Positions 30,847 to 39,966 of a stretch of DNA of 44,892 nucleotides are shown here, one piece after another. Origin of the DNA: an uncultured Phycisphaerales bacterium. Its GTDB lineage: Bacteria; Planctomycetota; Phycisphaerae; Phycisphaerales; UBA1924. Location: NCBI GenBank assembly GCA_937871915.1, contig CALMPG010000074.1, positions 1 to 44,892 of the forward strand. Reading direction: 5' to 3'. Position 1 is the stretch's first letter; every line of letters begins with the position of its first letter. Below the pieces are notes generated by a model. It made no database searches, was not told the DNA's origin, and was given only the letters and a program-made list of their open reading frames with translations. Both the position numbers and the translations under genes were made by a program.

Positions 30847-33113
30847 CGACCCCTCCCGCCAATCTTCTCCGGGTTCTCGACCGCTTCGGGCCGCATCTTG
30901 CCCGCTCCGGCAGCGCCCATCTCGCCACCGATTCCGAGCCCGACCGGCTCGTCAAGACGCACTGCTGCTTCTGCGGCCAGCAGTGCGGCATCCAGCTCAA
31001 GGTCAAGGACAACGTCGTCACCGGCTTCGAGCCGTGGTACGAGTTCCCGTTCAATCGGGGGATGCTCTGTCCCAAGGGCGTGAAGCGCTACCTCCAGGGG
31101 GCCCACCCCGACCGGCTGCTGACCGCGTTCAAGCGCGACACGAGCGTGCCCGAGGGGTTCAGCCCGATGGGGTACGGCGAGGCCATCAAGCGCGTCGCGT
31201 CCGAGATCGGACGGATCCAGAGCGCGCACGGGAACGCCGCGATCGGTGTTCTCAGCGGCGCCAGCCTCACCACGGAGAAGGCGTACCTCATGGGCAAGTT
31301 CGCCCGGGTCTGCCTGAAGACTCCGTACATCGACTACAACGGCCGGCTGTGCATGGTCAGCGCGGGGGCGGGCAACAAGAAGGCGTTTGGCATCGACCGC
31401 GCCGCGAGCCCATGGAGCGACATCCCGAAGGCCGAACTCATCTGGATCAGCGGCGCCAACGTCGCCGAGTGCGCCCCGATCACGACCGAGTATGTGTGGC
31501 AGGCCCGCGAGAACGGGGCTCGCATCATTACGGTCGACCCGCGCATCACGCCGCTCAACCGCACGTGCGACCTGTTCCTGCCCATCAAGCCCGGGCGCGA
31601 CATCGCGCTCTTCAACGGCGTCCTGCACCTGATGATCGAGAACGGCTGGATCGATCGGCCGTTCATCGACAACTTCACCGTCGGCTTCGACAAGGTCGCC
31701 GAGCACGTCCACGACTGGACGCCGGCAAGGACCGCCGACGTCACCGGCATCCCCGAGCGCCTCGTCCGCCAAGCGGCCGAGTGGTGGGGCGTCGCCAAGT
31801 CGAGCTTCCTCATGCACGCCCGTGGGATCGAGCACCACACCCACGGCGTGCAGAACGTGCTGGGGGCGATCAACATGGTGCTCGCGTCGGGCCGCATCGG
31901 GCGCGAGGGGTGCGGCTACGGCACCATCACCGGGCAGGCCAACGGCCAGGGCGGGCGCGAGCACGGGCAGAAGTGCGATCAGCTCCCCGGCTGGCGCGAC
32001 ATCGCCAACCCGGAGCATCGGGCCCACATCGCGAAGATCTGGGACATCGCCGAGCCGGACATGCCCGGCCCGGGCGTGGACTGCTACGAGATGATCCGCA
32101 AGATCGACGCGGGCGAGATCAAGGGCCTCATATCGATGTGCTTCAATCCCATGGTCTCGCTCCCGGACAACAACTTTGTCGCTCGTGCCCTGGGCAAGCT
32201 CGAGTTCTACGTCGCCATCGACTTCTTCATGAACGAGACCGCCCGGCACGCCGACATCGTCCTCCCCGGCTCGCTCCAGGAGGAGGATGAGGGCACGGTG
32301 ACCCAGATCGAAGGCAAGGTCATCAAGATCAACAAAGCCGTGGACTGTCCCGGCGACGCGAAGCAGGACTGGCGCATCATCCAGGACATCGCCGCGGCGC
32401 TCGACCGGCCCAGGGGCTTCACGTTCCAGGAACCGCGGGCCATCTTCGACGAGCTCCGCACCGCGTCCAAGGGGGGCGTCGCCGACTACTCGGGCATCAC
32501 CTACGAGAAGATCGAGCGGCAATACGGCGTCTGCTGGCCCTGCTACAGCCAGAGCCCGGACGGCAGGCCCATCGACCACACCGGCACGCCGCGCCTCTTC
32601 GAGCCGGGCTCGTGGAACCCGGTCGCCAAGGGCGCCGGCCCGTACTACTTCCCGGATGGCAAGGCCCGCTTCAACGTCGCGCCGTACACGCCTCCCGCCG
32701 AGGATGTTGACGCCGAGTACCCGCTCATCCTCACGACCGGGCGCGTCGTCAGCCAGTTCCTCTCCGGCACGCAGACCCGGCGCATCGGCCCGCTGGTGGA
32801 CCAGTACCCCGAGCCCCGGATCGAACTCCACCCGCGGTTGGCCCAGACGCTGGGCATCCAGGACAACGACTGGGTCACGGCCGAATCCCGGCGCGGCGAC
32901 TGCACGCTCCGCGCCATGGTCGTGACCACCATCCGCCCCGACACCATCTTCATCCCCTACCACTGGCCCGGTCGCAAGAGCGCCAACCAGCTCACCATCT
33001 CGGCACAGGACCCGATCTCGAAGATCCCCGAGTACAAGGTGTGCGCGGTGCGCATCCGCAAGGCGGACGGCCCGCCGGCGTGGGCGGCCGAACTTCAGCC
33101 GCAGCAAGGATAA
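30843..33113 (+). CDS. Molybdopterin oxidoreductase, nitrate reductase of the NasA/NarB/NapA type
   Basis: Catalytic subunit of 756 residues. An N-terminal [4Fe-4S] site is formed by C41, C44, C48 and C76 (CFCGQQC then LCPKG). The segment NGRLCM puts a cysteine (C170) at the molybdenum-ligand position, as in NasA and NapA and unlike the aspartate of Nar[24 protein letters not shown] is close to the assimilatory/NarB pattern. There is no Tat or Sec signal, so it should be cytoplasmic. It is coupled to Fe-S, Rieske and membrane cytochrome b genes, which argues for a quinol-linked, respiratory role instead of simple assimilation. Nitrate as substrate is inferred; formate or other oxyanions are less likely. 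Confidence 0.85.
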   Translation: MTTPPANLLRVLDRFGPHLARSGSAHLATDSEPDRLVKTHCCFCGQQCGIQLKVKDNVVTGFEPWYEFPFNRGMLCPKGVKRYLQGAHPDRLLTAFKRDTSVPEGFSPMGYGEAIKRVASEIGRIQSAHGNAAIGVLSGASLTTEKAYLMGKFARVCLKTPYIDYNGRLCMVSAGAGNKKAFGIDRAASPWSDIPKAELIWISGANVAECAPITTEYVWQARENGARIITVDPRITPLNRTCDLFLPIKPGRDIALFNGVLHLMIENGWIDRPFIDNFTVGFDKVAEHVHDWTPARTADVTGIPERLVRQAAEWWGVAKSSFLMHARGIEHHTHGVQNVLGAINMVLASGRIGREGCGYGTITGQANGQGGREHGQKCDQLPGWRDIANPEHRAHIAKIWDIAEPDMPGPGVDCYEMIRKIDAGEIKGLISMCFNPMVSLPDNNFVARALGKLEFYVAIDFFMNETARHADIVLPGSLQEEDEGTVTQIEGKVIKINKAVDCPGDAKQDWRIIQDIAAALDRPRGFTFQEPRAIFDELRTASKGGVADYSGITYEKIERQYGVCWPCYSQSPDGRPIDHTGTPRLFEPGSWNPVAKGAGPYYFPDGKARFNVAPYTPPAEDVDAEYPLILTTGRVVSQFLSGTQTRRIGPLVDQYPEPRIELHPRLAQTLGIQDNDWVTAESRRGDCTLRAMVVTTIRPDTIFIPYHWPGRKSANQLTISAQDPISKIPEYKVCAVRIRKADGPPAWAAELQPQQG

Positions 33114-33139
33114 CTTCCGCACGATCAACCGGAGCCGCC

Positions 33140-33769
33140 ATGCCAGTCCCCAGCCACCTGAACTTCTACATCGACCCCAGCCGCTGCATCGGCTGCCAGG
33201 CGTGCGTGCAGGCGTGCACCGAGTGCGAGACGCACAAGGGGCACTCCATGATCCACCTCGACACCGTGGACCGGGCCCACTCGACGCAGACGGTTCCGGT
33301 CATCTGCATGCACTGCGACTCGCCGACGTGCGCCGAGGTCTGCCCGGCCGACGCGATCAAGCGGTCGCCCGACGGGGTGGTGCAGTCGGCCCGCAAGCCG
33401 CGCTGCATCGCGTGCAACAACTGCGTGCTGGCGTGCCCCTTCGGCGTGCCCAAGATGATGTCGGACTTCGAGCTGATGATGAAGTGCGACATGTGCTACG
33501 ACCGCTCGTCGGTGGGGCTCAAGCCGATGTGCGCCAGCGTGTGCCCCAGCCAGGCGCTCTTCTTCGGCACGCGCGAGGAACTCGAACTGGCCCGCCCGCA
33601 GTCGGCGCCGATCGACCGCTTCAAGTTCGGCGAGCAGACGATCACCACCAAGGTCAAGATGATGGCGCCCAGGCGGGCCTACCCCGAGCACATCGACGTG
33701 ACCGCGGCGCTCGACCCCAACCCGCCCCCCCGCACCGTCCGGCTCGGCGTGCTCAACGGGAACCACTGA
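33140..33769 (+). CDS. Four-cluster ferredoxin subunit (NarH/DmsB/NrfC family)
   Basis: A 209-residue electron-transfer protein. Sixteen cysteines form four ferredoxin-type [4Fe-4S] sites: [11 protein letters not shown] at C16-C26, [28 protein letters not shown], and CDMCYDR with CASVCP. This is the standard beta subunit linking a molybdoenzyme to a membrane quinol oxidase. No signal peptide is seen, consistent with a cytoplasmic complex. GGAG lies before ATG 33140; the gene is 26 bases after the molybdoenzyme and 29 before the Rieske gene. Confidence 0.92.
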   Translation: MPVPSHLNFYIDPSRCIGCQACVQACTECETHKGHSMIHLDTVDRAHSTQTVPVICMHCDSPTCAEVCPADAIKRSPDGVVQSARKPRCIACNNCVLACPFGVPKMMSDFELMMKCDMCYDRSSVGLKPMCASVCPSQALFFGTREELELARPQSAPIDRFKFGEQTITTKVKMMAPRRAYPEHIDVTAALDPNPPPRTVRLGVLNGNH

Positions 33770-33798
33770 CCGACCGCACTTCCGCCCTGGAGTTCCGC

Positions 33799-34341
33799 AT
33801 GGCCCACGATCTCAAGCTCCGCGTCCTGACCCCCGATGGCCGGCCGTCCGACGAGCAGCCCAAGTGGCGCAGGGACTTTCCCATCGACACCGCCGAGGAC
33901 AACTACGTCGCCCGGCGCGACTTCACCAAGTTCATGGTCCTCATCAGCGGCTCGTTCGTCGCCGGTCAGGCGTGGATCGCGCTCAAGACGCTCGGGGGCG
34001 CCAAGTCCGGCGCCGGGCGCGCGGAGATCGCCCGCGTGGATGATCTGGCCGTCGGGCAGGCCGCGGTGTTCTCGTACCCGCGCGAGCACGACACCTGCCT
34101 GCTGGTCCGCTCCGGCGAGCGGGAGTTCCTCGCCTACAGCAACAAGTGCTCGCACCTCTCGTGCGCGGTGATCCCCGATGTGAAGACCGGGCGGCTGCTC
34201 TGCCCGTGCCACCACGGCTCCTTCGACCTGGCCACCGGCCGCCCGCTCGCCGGGCCGCCGCGCCGCCCGCTCGCCCGCATCGTGCTCGAGGTGCAGGGCG
34301 GCACCGTGTACGCCACGGGCGTGGAAGAGAGGACCGTATGA
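33799..34341 (+). CDS. Rieske [2Fe-2S] protein with internal Tat-like membrane anchor
   Basis: A 180-residue Rieske iron-sulfur protein. A 37-residue cytoplasmic head precedes ARRDFTKFMVL (R39-R40), a Tat-like motif, and one membrane helix (about 44-64). The cluster site has C117 and H119 in CSHLSC and C135 and H138 in CPCHHGSFD, with C122 and C137 as the expected disulfide pair. This is a quinol-oxidase-type, high-potential Rieske pattern. Its presence in a nitrate-reductase operon is unusual and implies an extra periplasmic-side electron route. Its stop overlaps the next start as ATGA. Confidence 0.92.
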   Translation: MAHDLKLRVLTPDGRPSDEQPKWRRDFPIDTAEDNYVARRDFTKFMVLISGSFVAGQAWIALKTLGGAKSGAGRAEIARVDDLAVGQAAVFSYPREHDTCLLVRSGEREFLAYSNKCSHLSCAVIPDVKTGRLLCPCHHGSFDLATGRPLAGPPRRPLARIVLEVQGGTVYATGVEERTV

Positions 34342-34601
34342 GCCGGCCCCCAACCCCGACCCCGTCGCCCGCTCCCGCGGCCCGCCGCCGACCGCGCGAG
34401 ACCCACGCGCCGGTGGTGTACGGCATCCTGAGCATCGTGCTCATCCTGGCCCTGATGCAGCTCTGGCTCCTGACCGCGACGATGAACGCCTACCTGGGCG
34501 GAGACCACGCCGTGGCCTGGCCCGCGCTGGGGGCGAGCCTCGTGTGCCTGCTGCTCAACCTCGGGCTGCTCCGGTATCTCTACCTGCTGGGGCGGTCGTG
34601 A
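34338..34601 (+). CDS. Small two-helix membrane protein of the nitrate-reductase operon
   Basis: An 87-residue protein with a Pro/Arg-rich head (about 1-25) and two hydrophobic segments (about 28-48 and 60-82). I do not recognise a characterised family. It is coupled at both ends, by ATGA to the Rieske gene and by GTGA to the channel gene, so it is a true operon member and may be an accessory subunit of the membrane complex. Confidence 0.8.
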   Translation: MSRPPTPTPSPAPAARRRPRETHAPVVYGILSIVLILALMQLWLLTATMNAYLGGDHAVAWPALGASLVCLLLNLGLLRYLYLLGRS

Positions 34602-35698
34602 CGACCGGCGATCCGGCCACCCTTCCCCTTCCCCCCCGCGACCGCGGGCGGATGCCCGGCGCCATCGATCGCGCCGCCGCGGACCTGCTCCCGGCGTACT
34701 TCGCCCTCGTCATGGCCACGGGGATCGTCTCGCTCGCCGCGTGGATCCAGGGCTTCGCCACGCTCGCGCGGGGGATGTTCTGGCTCAACCTGGCGTTTTT
34801 CGTCGCGCTCTGGGGGCTCACGGCCCTGCGCATCGTCCGCCACTGGGCGCGGCTCCGGGCGGATGTGAGCAGCCACTCCCGCGGGGTCGGGTTCTTCACG
34901 GCCGTCCCCGGCGCGTGCGTGCTGGGATCGCAGGCGCTCTTGATCGAGGACTTCGCGACGCTCGCCTGGGTGCTGTGGATCGGCGGGGCCGCGCTCTGGG
35001 TGCTGGTGACCTACGCGGTGTTCACGGCGCTGACGATCAAGGCCGAGAAGCCGCCGCTGACGGAGGGGCTCAACGGGGGTTGGCTGGTCTCGATCGTGGC
35101 CACGCAATCGGTTTCGGTGCTCGCGTCGCAACTGTCAACCCACGCGGGGACGGGGCACGAGGCGCTCCTGTTCGTCGCCCTCATCGCCTGGCTCGGCGGG
35201 GCGATGCTCTACGTCTGGATCATCTCGCTGATCTTCTACCGGTACACGTTCTTCCCGTTCAGGCCCTCGGACCTGGCGCCCCCGTACTGGATCAACATGG
35301 GCGCGATGGCGATCTCCACGCTCGCGGGATCCATGCTCATCCTGAGCGCGTCGGGCAGCCCGCTCATCGGCGAGCTGCTCCCGTTTGTGAAGGGCACCAC
35401 GCTGCTGTTCTGGGCGACGGCGACGTGGTGGATCCCCATGCTGCTCATCCTCGGCGTCTGGCGGCACATCGTGAAGCGATTCCCCCTCCGCTACGACCCG
35501 CTCTACTGGGGCGCCGTCTTCCCGCTGGGAATGTACTCGGTCGCGACCGCCCGCATGGCCGGCGCCATCGACCTGCCGTTCCTGAGGGCGGTTGGGCCGA
35601 CGTTCTTCTACGCCGCGATGGCCGCCTGGCTGCTCACCCTCCTGGGGATGGGGCATCGGCTGGTCACCAGGTCCGCCGCGCCACTCGCTCGGGGCTGA
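34598..35698 (+). CDS. TDT/SLAC1/TehA-family anion channel or transporter
   Basis: A 366-residue membrane protein with about ten hydrophobic segments. LLPAYFALVMATGIVSLAAW near the N-terminus, FFTAVPGACVLGSQ mid-protein and WWIPMLLILGVWRHIVKRFPLRYDPLYWGAVFPLGMYSVAT near the end are typical of the tellurite-resistance/dicarboxylate transporter family, which includes the plant SLAC1 anion channels that conduct nitrate and chloride. The start is a GTG at 34598-34600 overlapping the upstream stop. No NarK or other nitrate carrier is encoded in the operon, so nitrate uptake or nitrite export is a reasonable but unproven role. Confidence 0.88.
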   Translation: MTTGDPATLPLPPRDRGRMPGAIDRAAADLLPAYFALVMATGIVSLAAWIQGFATLARGMFWLNLAFFVALWGLTALRIVRHWARLRADVSSHSRGVGFFTAVPGACVLGSQALLIEDFATLAWVLWIGGAALWVLVTYAVFTALTIKAEKPPLTEGLNGGWLVSIVATQSVSVLASQLSTHAGTGHEALLFVALIAWLGGAMLYVWIISLIFYRYTFFPFRPSDLAPPYWINMGAMAISTLAGSMLILSASGSPLIGELLPFVKGTTLLFWATATWWIPMLLILGVWRHIVKRFPLRYDPLYWGAVFPLGMYSVATARMAGAIDLPFLRAVGPTFFYAAMAAWLLTLLGMGHRLVTRSAAPLARG

Positions 35699-35720
35699 CC
35701 CGCGGGCGACCGTTCGGGGC

Positions 35721-35743
35721 CCGCGCGATGCCCGCTCGCGCGG
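35721..35743. terminator. Bidirectional terminator-like hairpin between convergent genes
   Basis: CCGCGCGA (35721-35728), seven-base loop, TCGCGCGG (35736-35743), an 8-bp perfect stem in the 62-base space between the convergent channel and hemerythrin genes. No T-tract is present on either strand. Confidence 0.5.
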
Positions 35744-35760
35744 CCCGCGTCCGTCGGGGA

Positions 35761-36315
35761 TCACGCCGGCCCCGAAAGCCCCCGTCTGGCCCGCATCTCG
35801 GAGCCGACCGCCGCGAGCTCCTGGTCCGACAGGAGCGTGCCCGCGAGCGGGAAGACCTCCGAGTCCTCCGTGTGGATGTGGGCCCGGTAGATGTCGCGCA
35901 GGGACCCAAGGAGCGTTTCCAGCTCGGCTTGGCGTTCCCGCGCCAGCGACCCGGCACGCAGCCACTCGTCGAACAGGGCGTCAACCCGCTCGTGGAGGGG
36001 GGTCGCCCGCTCGTGGTCGTCCTCGAGCCGTTCGACGACCTCGCACGACCGGCCCTTCGCCGCCGCCGCCGCCCTCATCCGCGGGAACAGCGATTCCTCC
36101 TCGTCGGCGGTGTGTTTCGGCGCCGCGTGCGCAAAGTACCGGCGGGCCTTGGTCACGGCCTCGGCCGCGTCGGGCGGGAGCGCCCCGTGGGCATGGTCGC
36201 CGGCGACCCGGAGCATCACGCCGAGGAACCGCTCGATCCGGCGGTGACAGTCCGACAAGAGTCCGAGCGGCTCATCGAAGCCGTGGTCGGGTGTGTGCCC
36301 GAGGATGTGAAGCAT
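35761..36315 (-). CDS. Hemerythrin-like (HHE) di-iron domain protein
   Basis: A 184-residue cytoplasmic four-helix-bundle protein. Metal-ligand candidates lie in DCHRRIERF, HTADEEESLFP, LEDDHERATPLHERV and HIHTEDSEVFPLA, matching the hemerythrin HHE cation-binding family. Such proteins bind O2 or NO or act in iron and stress responses. Unlike the two RIC proteins it lacks the cysteine-pair domain. It is divergent from the ClC channel gene across a 122-base region with two hairpins. The role is inferred from the fold and neighbourhood. Confidence 0.88.
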   Translation of the reverse strand: MLHILGHTPDHGFDEPLGLLSDCHRRIERFLGVMLRVAGDHAHGALPPDAAEAVTKARRYFAHAAPKHTADEEESLFPRMRAAAAAKGRSCEVVERLEDDHERATPLHERVDALFDEWLRAGSLARERQAELETLLGSLRDIYRAHIHTEDSEVFPLAGTLLSDQELAAVGSEMRARRGLSGPA

Positions 36316-36346
36316 GACGGCCTCCCCCTCATGGTATCACCGGAAA

Positions 36347-36388
36347 GTCGCGCCGGGCGCGACGCGCCGACCGGCGCACCGGTCGCGC
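36347..36388. promoter_or_regulatory. Two adjacent inverted repeats in the hemerythrin/ClC divergent spacer
   Basis: First hairpin: GTCGCGC (36347-36353), CGG loop, GCGCGAC (36357-36363). Second: GACCGG (36369-36374), CGCA loop, CCGGTC (36379-36384), extended by GCGC on both outer sides with one bulged C. They sit between divergent start codons at 36315 and 36438, so they may be regulator sites or leader structures. Confidence 0.4.
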
Positions 36389-36437
36389 TGGCCCCCATCG
36401 CCATACTGTTCGCCGTCGCGACAAGGAGCAACGGCGG

Positions 36438-38333
36438 ATGGACGACAACGGCGAGGTCGGCGTGGGGGGCAAGCCCGGTCATGGCGTCAGACCCCTGCCC
36501 GTGTCGCCGTCCCTGGAATCGGTCATCGCCTCGGCGCAGGTTCCGGCCGACAGCCTCTCGCTCCTCGACCGACACACCGTCAGGCTGAGCCTCCTGTGCA
36601 TCGGCCTCGGCGCGGTTGCCGCGCTCTGCGCCCAACTGCTCATTCACCTCATCGCCCTGATCACCAACCTGTCGTTCCACGGCAGGCTTTCGTCGGCCAA
36701 CGTCTCCCCCTCCTCGAACCAGCTCGGGCTCTGGGTGATCGGCGTTCCGATTGTCGGCGGGTTGATCGTCGGGGTGATGGCGCGCTTCGGGTCTCGCGCG
36801 ATCCGGGGCCATGGCATCCCGGAGACCATGGAAAAGGTGCTCCTGGAAGGCAGCCGCATCCCGCCCCGCGTGACGCTGCTCAAGCCGTTGTCGGCCGCGA
36901 TATCGATCGGGACCGGCGGCCCCTTCGGCGCCGAGGGGCCGATCATCGCGACGGGGGGCGCCCTCGGGTCGGTGCTGGGCCAGCTCCAGAGGATCACCGC
37001 CGATGAGCGGAAGACCCTGCTCGCGGCGGGCGCCGCGGCGGGCATGTCGGCGACGTTCGGCGCGCCGGTCTCCGCCGTGCTCCTGGCGATCGAGCTGCTG
37101 CTGTTCGAGTTCCGGCCCCGGTCGGTGATTCCAGTCGCGCTGGCGTCAACGGCGGCGGCGGGGGTTCGGATGCTCTTCGACGGCGCCCACGCGGCGTTCC
37201 CGATGGCGGACGTCTCGGCTCCGAGCGGGATGGCCCTGGTGTGCTACGTGGTGTTCGGCGCGATCATGGGCGTCGCCAGCGTGGGCGTCACCCGCGCGGT
37301 GTACTGGATCGAGGACGCGTTCGAGAGGCTCCCGGTCCACTGGATGTGGTGGCCGGCCATCGGGACGCTGGCCGTGGGGGTGTGCGGGTACTTCGCGTCG
37401 CGCACGCTCGGCGTCGGGTACGACGTGATCACCGACATGCTCACCGGGTCTCTCGCCGTGGGCGTGGTCGCGTGGCTGTTCCTCATGAAGTTCCTGTCGT
37501 GGTCCATCTCGCTGGGGAGCGGCACCTCGGGCGGCACGCTGGCCCCGCTGTTCACCCTCGGGGGCGCGCTGGGCACGCTGCTCGGAGTGGCCGGAGCGGC
37601 CCTGCTGCCCGCGGCGGGCATCGACCCGCGCATCGCGGCTCTCGTGGGCATGGCGGCCATGTTCGCGGGCGCCTCCCGGGCGCTGCTCACCTCCGTGGTC
37701 TTCGCCTTCGAGGTGACCCTGCAGCCGATGGGCCTTCTCCCCCTGCTCGGAGGGTGCGCCGCGGCGTACATGCTCTCCTCGTTGCTCATGCGGGAGAGCA
37801 TCATGACCGAGAGGCTCGCCCGGCGCGGCGTGCGCGTGCCCAACGAGTACCACCCGGACCCCCTGGCACACCTCTGGGTCAGGGACGTGCAAACACGCGA
37901 TGTGGTCGTGCTCGACGAGACAAGGACTCTCGGGGATGTGCGACGCTGGATCGCCAGCGGCGCACCCGGGTCCGGGCACACCGGTTTTCCGATCATCAGC
38001 AAGGACGGGCACCTGATGGGTGTGTTGACCCGGCGCGACCTGACGGGGCCGGAGACACGCGGCGACGCGGCGTCCACCCTCGGCGCCATGATCCGCCGCC
38101 CGCCCGTCATCGTCTATGACGACTGCACGCTCCGCGACGCGGTGGACCACATGGTCAATCACGACGTCGGACGCCTGCCGGTTGTTCGCCGCGACCAACC
38201 CGGTCGGGTCGTCGGGATTGTCACCCGCAGCACGGTGCTGGCCGCGCACCGCGGCCGGATCCGGGAGATGGAACGCAACGAGCCGCACCTGCGAGTGCCG
38301 GGTTGGAGCCGGAACTCGCCCAAGCGGGGTTGA
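36438..38333 (+). CDS. ClC-family chloride channel/antiporter with C-terminal CBS domains
   Basis: A 631-residue membrane protein with about ten to twelve hydrophobic segments and two CBS domains (from about 483 to 615). The anion-pathway motifs are GHGIPE (instead of GSGIP), GPFGAEGPII with the gating glutamate retained, and GSGTSGGTLAP. The His in place of the chloride-coordinating Ser is shared, as I recall, with a common bacterial CBS-containing branch. CBS domains usually sense adenine nucleotides. AAGGAG lies 9 bases before ATG 36438. The transported ion could be chloride or nitrate; this cannot be told from sequence. Confidence 0.92.
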   Translation: MDDNGEVGVGGKPGHGVRPLPVSPSLESVIASAQVPADSLSLLDRHTVRLSLLCIGLGAVAALCAQLLIHLIALITNLSFHGRLSSANVSPSSNQLGLWVIGVPIVGGLIVGVMARFGSRAIRGHGIPETMEKVLLEGSRIPPRVTLLKPLSAAISIGTGGPFGAEGPIIATGGALGSVLGQLQRITADERKTLLAAGAAAGMSATFGAPVSAVLLAIELLLFEFRPRSVIPVALASTAAAGVRMLFDGAHAAFPMADVSAPSGMALVCYVVFGAIMGVASVGVTRAVYWIEDAFERLPVHWMWWPAIGTLAVGVCGYFASRTLGVGYDVITDMLTGSLAVGVVAWLFLMKFLSWSISLGSGTSGGTLAPLFTLGGALGTLLGVAGAALLPAAGIDPRIAALVGMAAMFAGASRALLTSVVFAFEVTLQPMGLLPLLGGCAAAYMLSSLLMRESIMTERLARRGVRVPNEYHPDPLAHLWVRDVQTRDVVVLDETRTLGDVRRWIASGAPGSGHTGFPIISKDGHLMGVLTRRDLTGPETRGDAASTLGAMIRRPPVIVYDDCTLRDAVDHMVNHDVGRLPVVRRDQPGRVVGIVTRSTVLAAHRGRIREMERNEPHLRVPGWSRNSPKRG

Positions 38334-38396
38334 CCGCGACGCCGCAGGGGTCTCGCGTGCGAACGCGCTCCGGGACCCTCGTGGGGCCGGGTGTGT

Positions 38397-38414
38397 CGCG
38401 GCCGGGCGGCCGCG
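38397..38414 (+). terminator. Terminator-like GC hairpin after the ClC gene
   Basis: Perfect 7-bp stem CGCGGCC (38397-38403) and GGCCGCG (38408-38414) with a GGGC loop, 63 bases after the ClC stop and 183 before the glutamate dehydrogenase start. No T-tract is seen. Confidence 0.45.
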
Positions 38415-38597
38415 CCAGAGTCGTGCAAGCGCAGTGGGGGGGTTGCGCCCGCCCGAGATTGGGGAAGTTTCCGAGTAGAGGCGGTCCGCCCCTTTGCCAC
38501 GATACTCACATCCTCGGGGCGACCGTCCCGGGCGGCTCACGGCGCGTTGCCGGTCGGGCCCAGGCAGCGCGCGGACCCGACGGGCGAAGGTAGACCA

Positions 38598-39941
38598 ATG
38601 ACGATAATCAGCACACCAACCATCCACTCGAACGGCACGTCGGTTCATTCCGATCGCCCGGACCCTCACGCGCACCACGACGGCACTCCGCTCACGCTCT
38701 TCCGGCGCGTGCAGGATCAGTTCGAGCGGGGCGCCGACACGATTGGGATCTCATCGGGAGTCAGGAAGATCCTCGCCCATCCGATGTGCGAGCTGCGGGT
38801 GACGTTCCCGGTGCGGATGGACGACGGGCGCGTGGAGACCTTCACGGGGTATCGCGTCCAGCACAACAACGCCCTCGGGCCGTTCAAGGGCGGCATCCGC
38901 TACCACCCCGACGTAAGCATCGACGAGGTCCGCGCCCTGGCGGCGTGGATGACGGCCAAGTGCGCGCTGGTGGACATCCCGTTCGGCGGGGCCAAGGGGG
39001 CGGTGCAGTTCGACCCCTCGCGGGTGAGCAGGTCCGAGCTGGAGCGCATCACCCGCCGCTTCGTGTACGCCCTCGGCAACAACATCGGCCCCGAGTACGA
39101 CGTGCCCGCCCCGGATGTGGGCACGGACGCGCGAACGATGGCCTGGATCGTGGACACGTACGCGGCGGGCCTTGCGCCGCAGGAGCGACACCGCGCCCTC
39201 GCGGTCGTCACCGGCAAGCCCGTGAGCGCGGGCGGCTCCGTCGGGCGCGAGAAGGCCACCGGCCAGGGGGTCGTGGACCTCATCGTGCTGTGGGCCGGCG
39301 AGAACGGTGTGCGGCTGACCGACATGACCTACACGGTCCAGGGATTCGGCAAGGTCGGATCGTGGGCCGCCCGCATCTTGAAGGGCCTGGGCGCGACGCT
39401 TGTCGCGGTGGAGGACGTCACCGGCGCTGTGCGATCGCGCGCGGGCATCGATCCGGACGCTCTCGCGGAGCATGCCCGGAGCAGGGGAGGCGTGAGCGGC
39501 TTCCCCGACGCCGAGGCCATCACCCACACGGAGTTCTTCCAGGTCGCGGCCGATGTCTTCATCCCCGCCGCGATGGAGAACCAGGTCACCGCCGAGACGG
39601 CCGGCCTGCTGAACGTTCGGCTCGTCGCCGAGGGCGCCAACGGCCCCACAACCCCCGAGGGTGACACGGTGCTGCGCGAGCGCGGGATCGATGTGCTGCC
39701 CGATATTCTCTGCAACGCGGGCGGCGTGATCGTCAGCTACTTCGAGTGGGTGCAGAACCGCGGCGGGGCCGCCTGGAACGCGGCGGAGATCGACCGCCGC
39801 CTGCGGGAGATCCTCGCCGGCGCCTACCAGCGCGTGAAGGCGATGGGCCAGGCCAGGGGCGTCGATCTGCGCACCGCGGCGTACGCGGTCGCGCTCTCTC
39901 GGCTGGAACAGGTGTACGTGGAACGCGGCATTTTCCCGTGA
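38598..39941 (+). CDS. Glutamate dehydrogenase (Glu/Leu/Phe/Val dehydrogenase family)
   Basis: A 447-residue cytoplasmic enzyme interconverting glutamate and 2-oxoglutarate plus ammonia. QHNNALGPFKGGIRYHPDVS (about 86-105) and PFGGAKGAVQFDP hold the substrate and catalytic lysines, DVPAPDVGTDARTMAW follows, and the NAD-binding loop is QGFGKVGSWAA near residue 248. NAGGVIVSYFEWVQN is near the C-terminus. About 35 N-terminal residues rich in His, Ser and Thr are extra. ATG 38598 was chosen because upstream codons resemble non-coding DNA. A Rnk-like gene follows after 25 bases, so ammonia handling and a stress regulator may share a transcript. Confidence 0.94.
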   Translation: MTIISTPTIHSNGTSVHSDRPDPHAHHDGTPLTLFRRVQDQFERGADTIGISSGVRKILAHPMCELRVTFPVRMDDGRVETFTGYRVQHNNALGPFKGGIRYHPDVSIDEVRALAAWMTAKCALVDIPFGGAKGAVQFDPSRVSRSELERITRRFVYALGNNIGPEYDVPAPDVGTDARTMAWIVDTYAAGLAPQERHRALAVVTGKPVSAGGSVGREKATGQGVVDLIVLWAGENGVRLTDMTYTVQGFGKVGSWAARILKGLGATLVAVEDVTGAVRSRAGIDPDALAEHARSRGGVSGFPDAEAITHTEFFQVAADVFIPAAMENQVTAETAGLLNVRLVAEGANGPTTPEGDTVLRERGIDVLPDILCNAGGVIVSYFEWVQNRGGAAWNAAEIDRRLREILAGAYQRVKAMGQARGVDLRTAAYAVALSRLEQVYVERGIFP

Positions 39942-39966
39942 ACGACGGGTCGAAGGGACACCAGAC

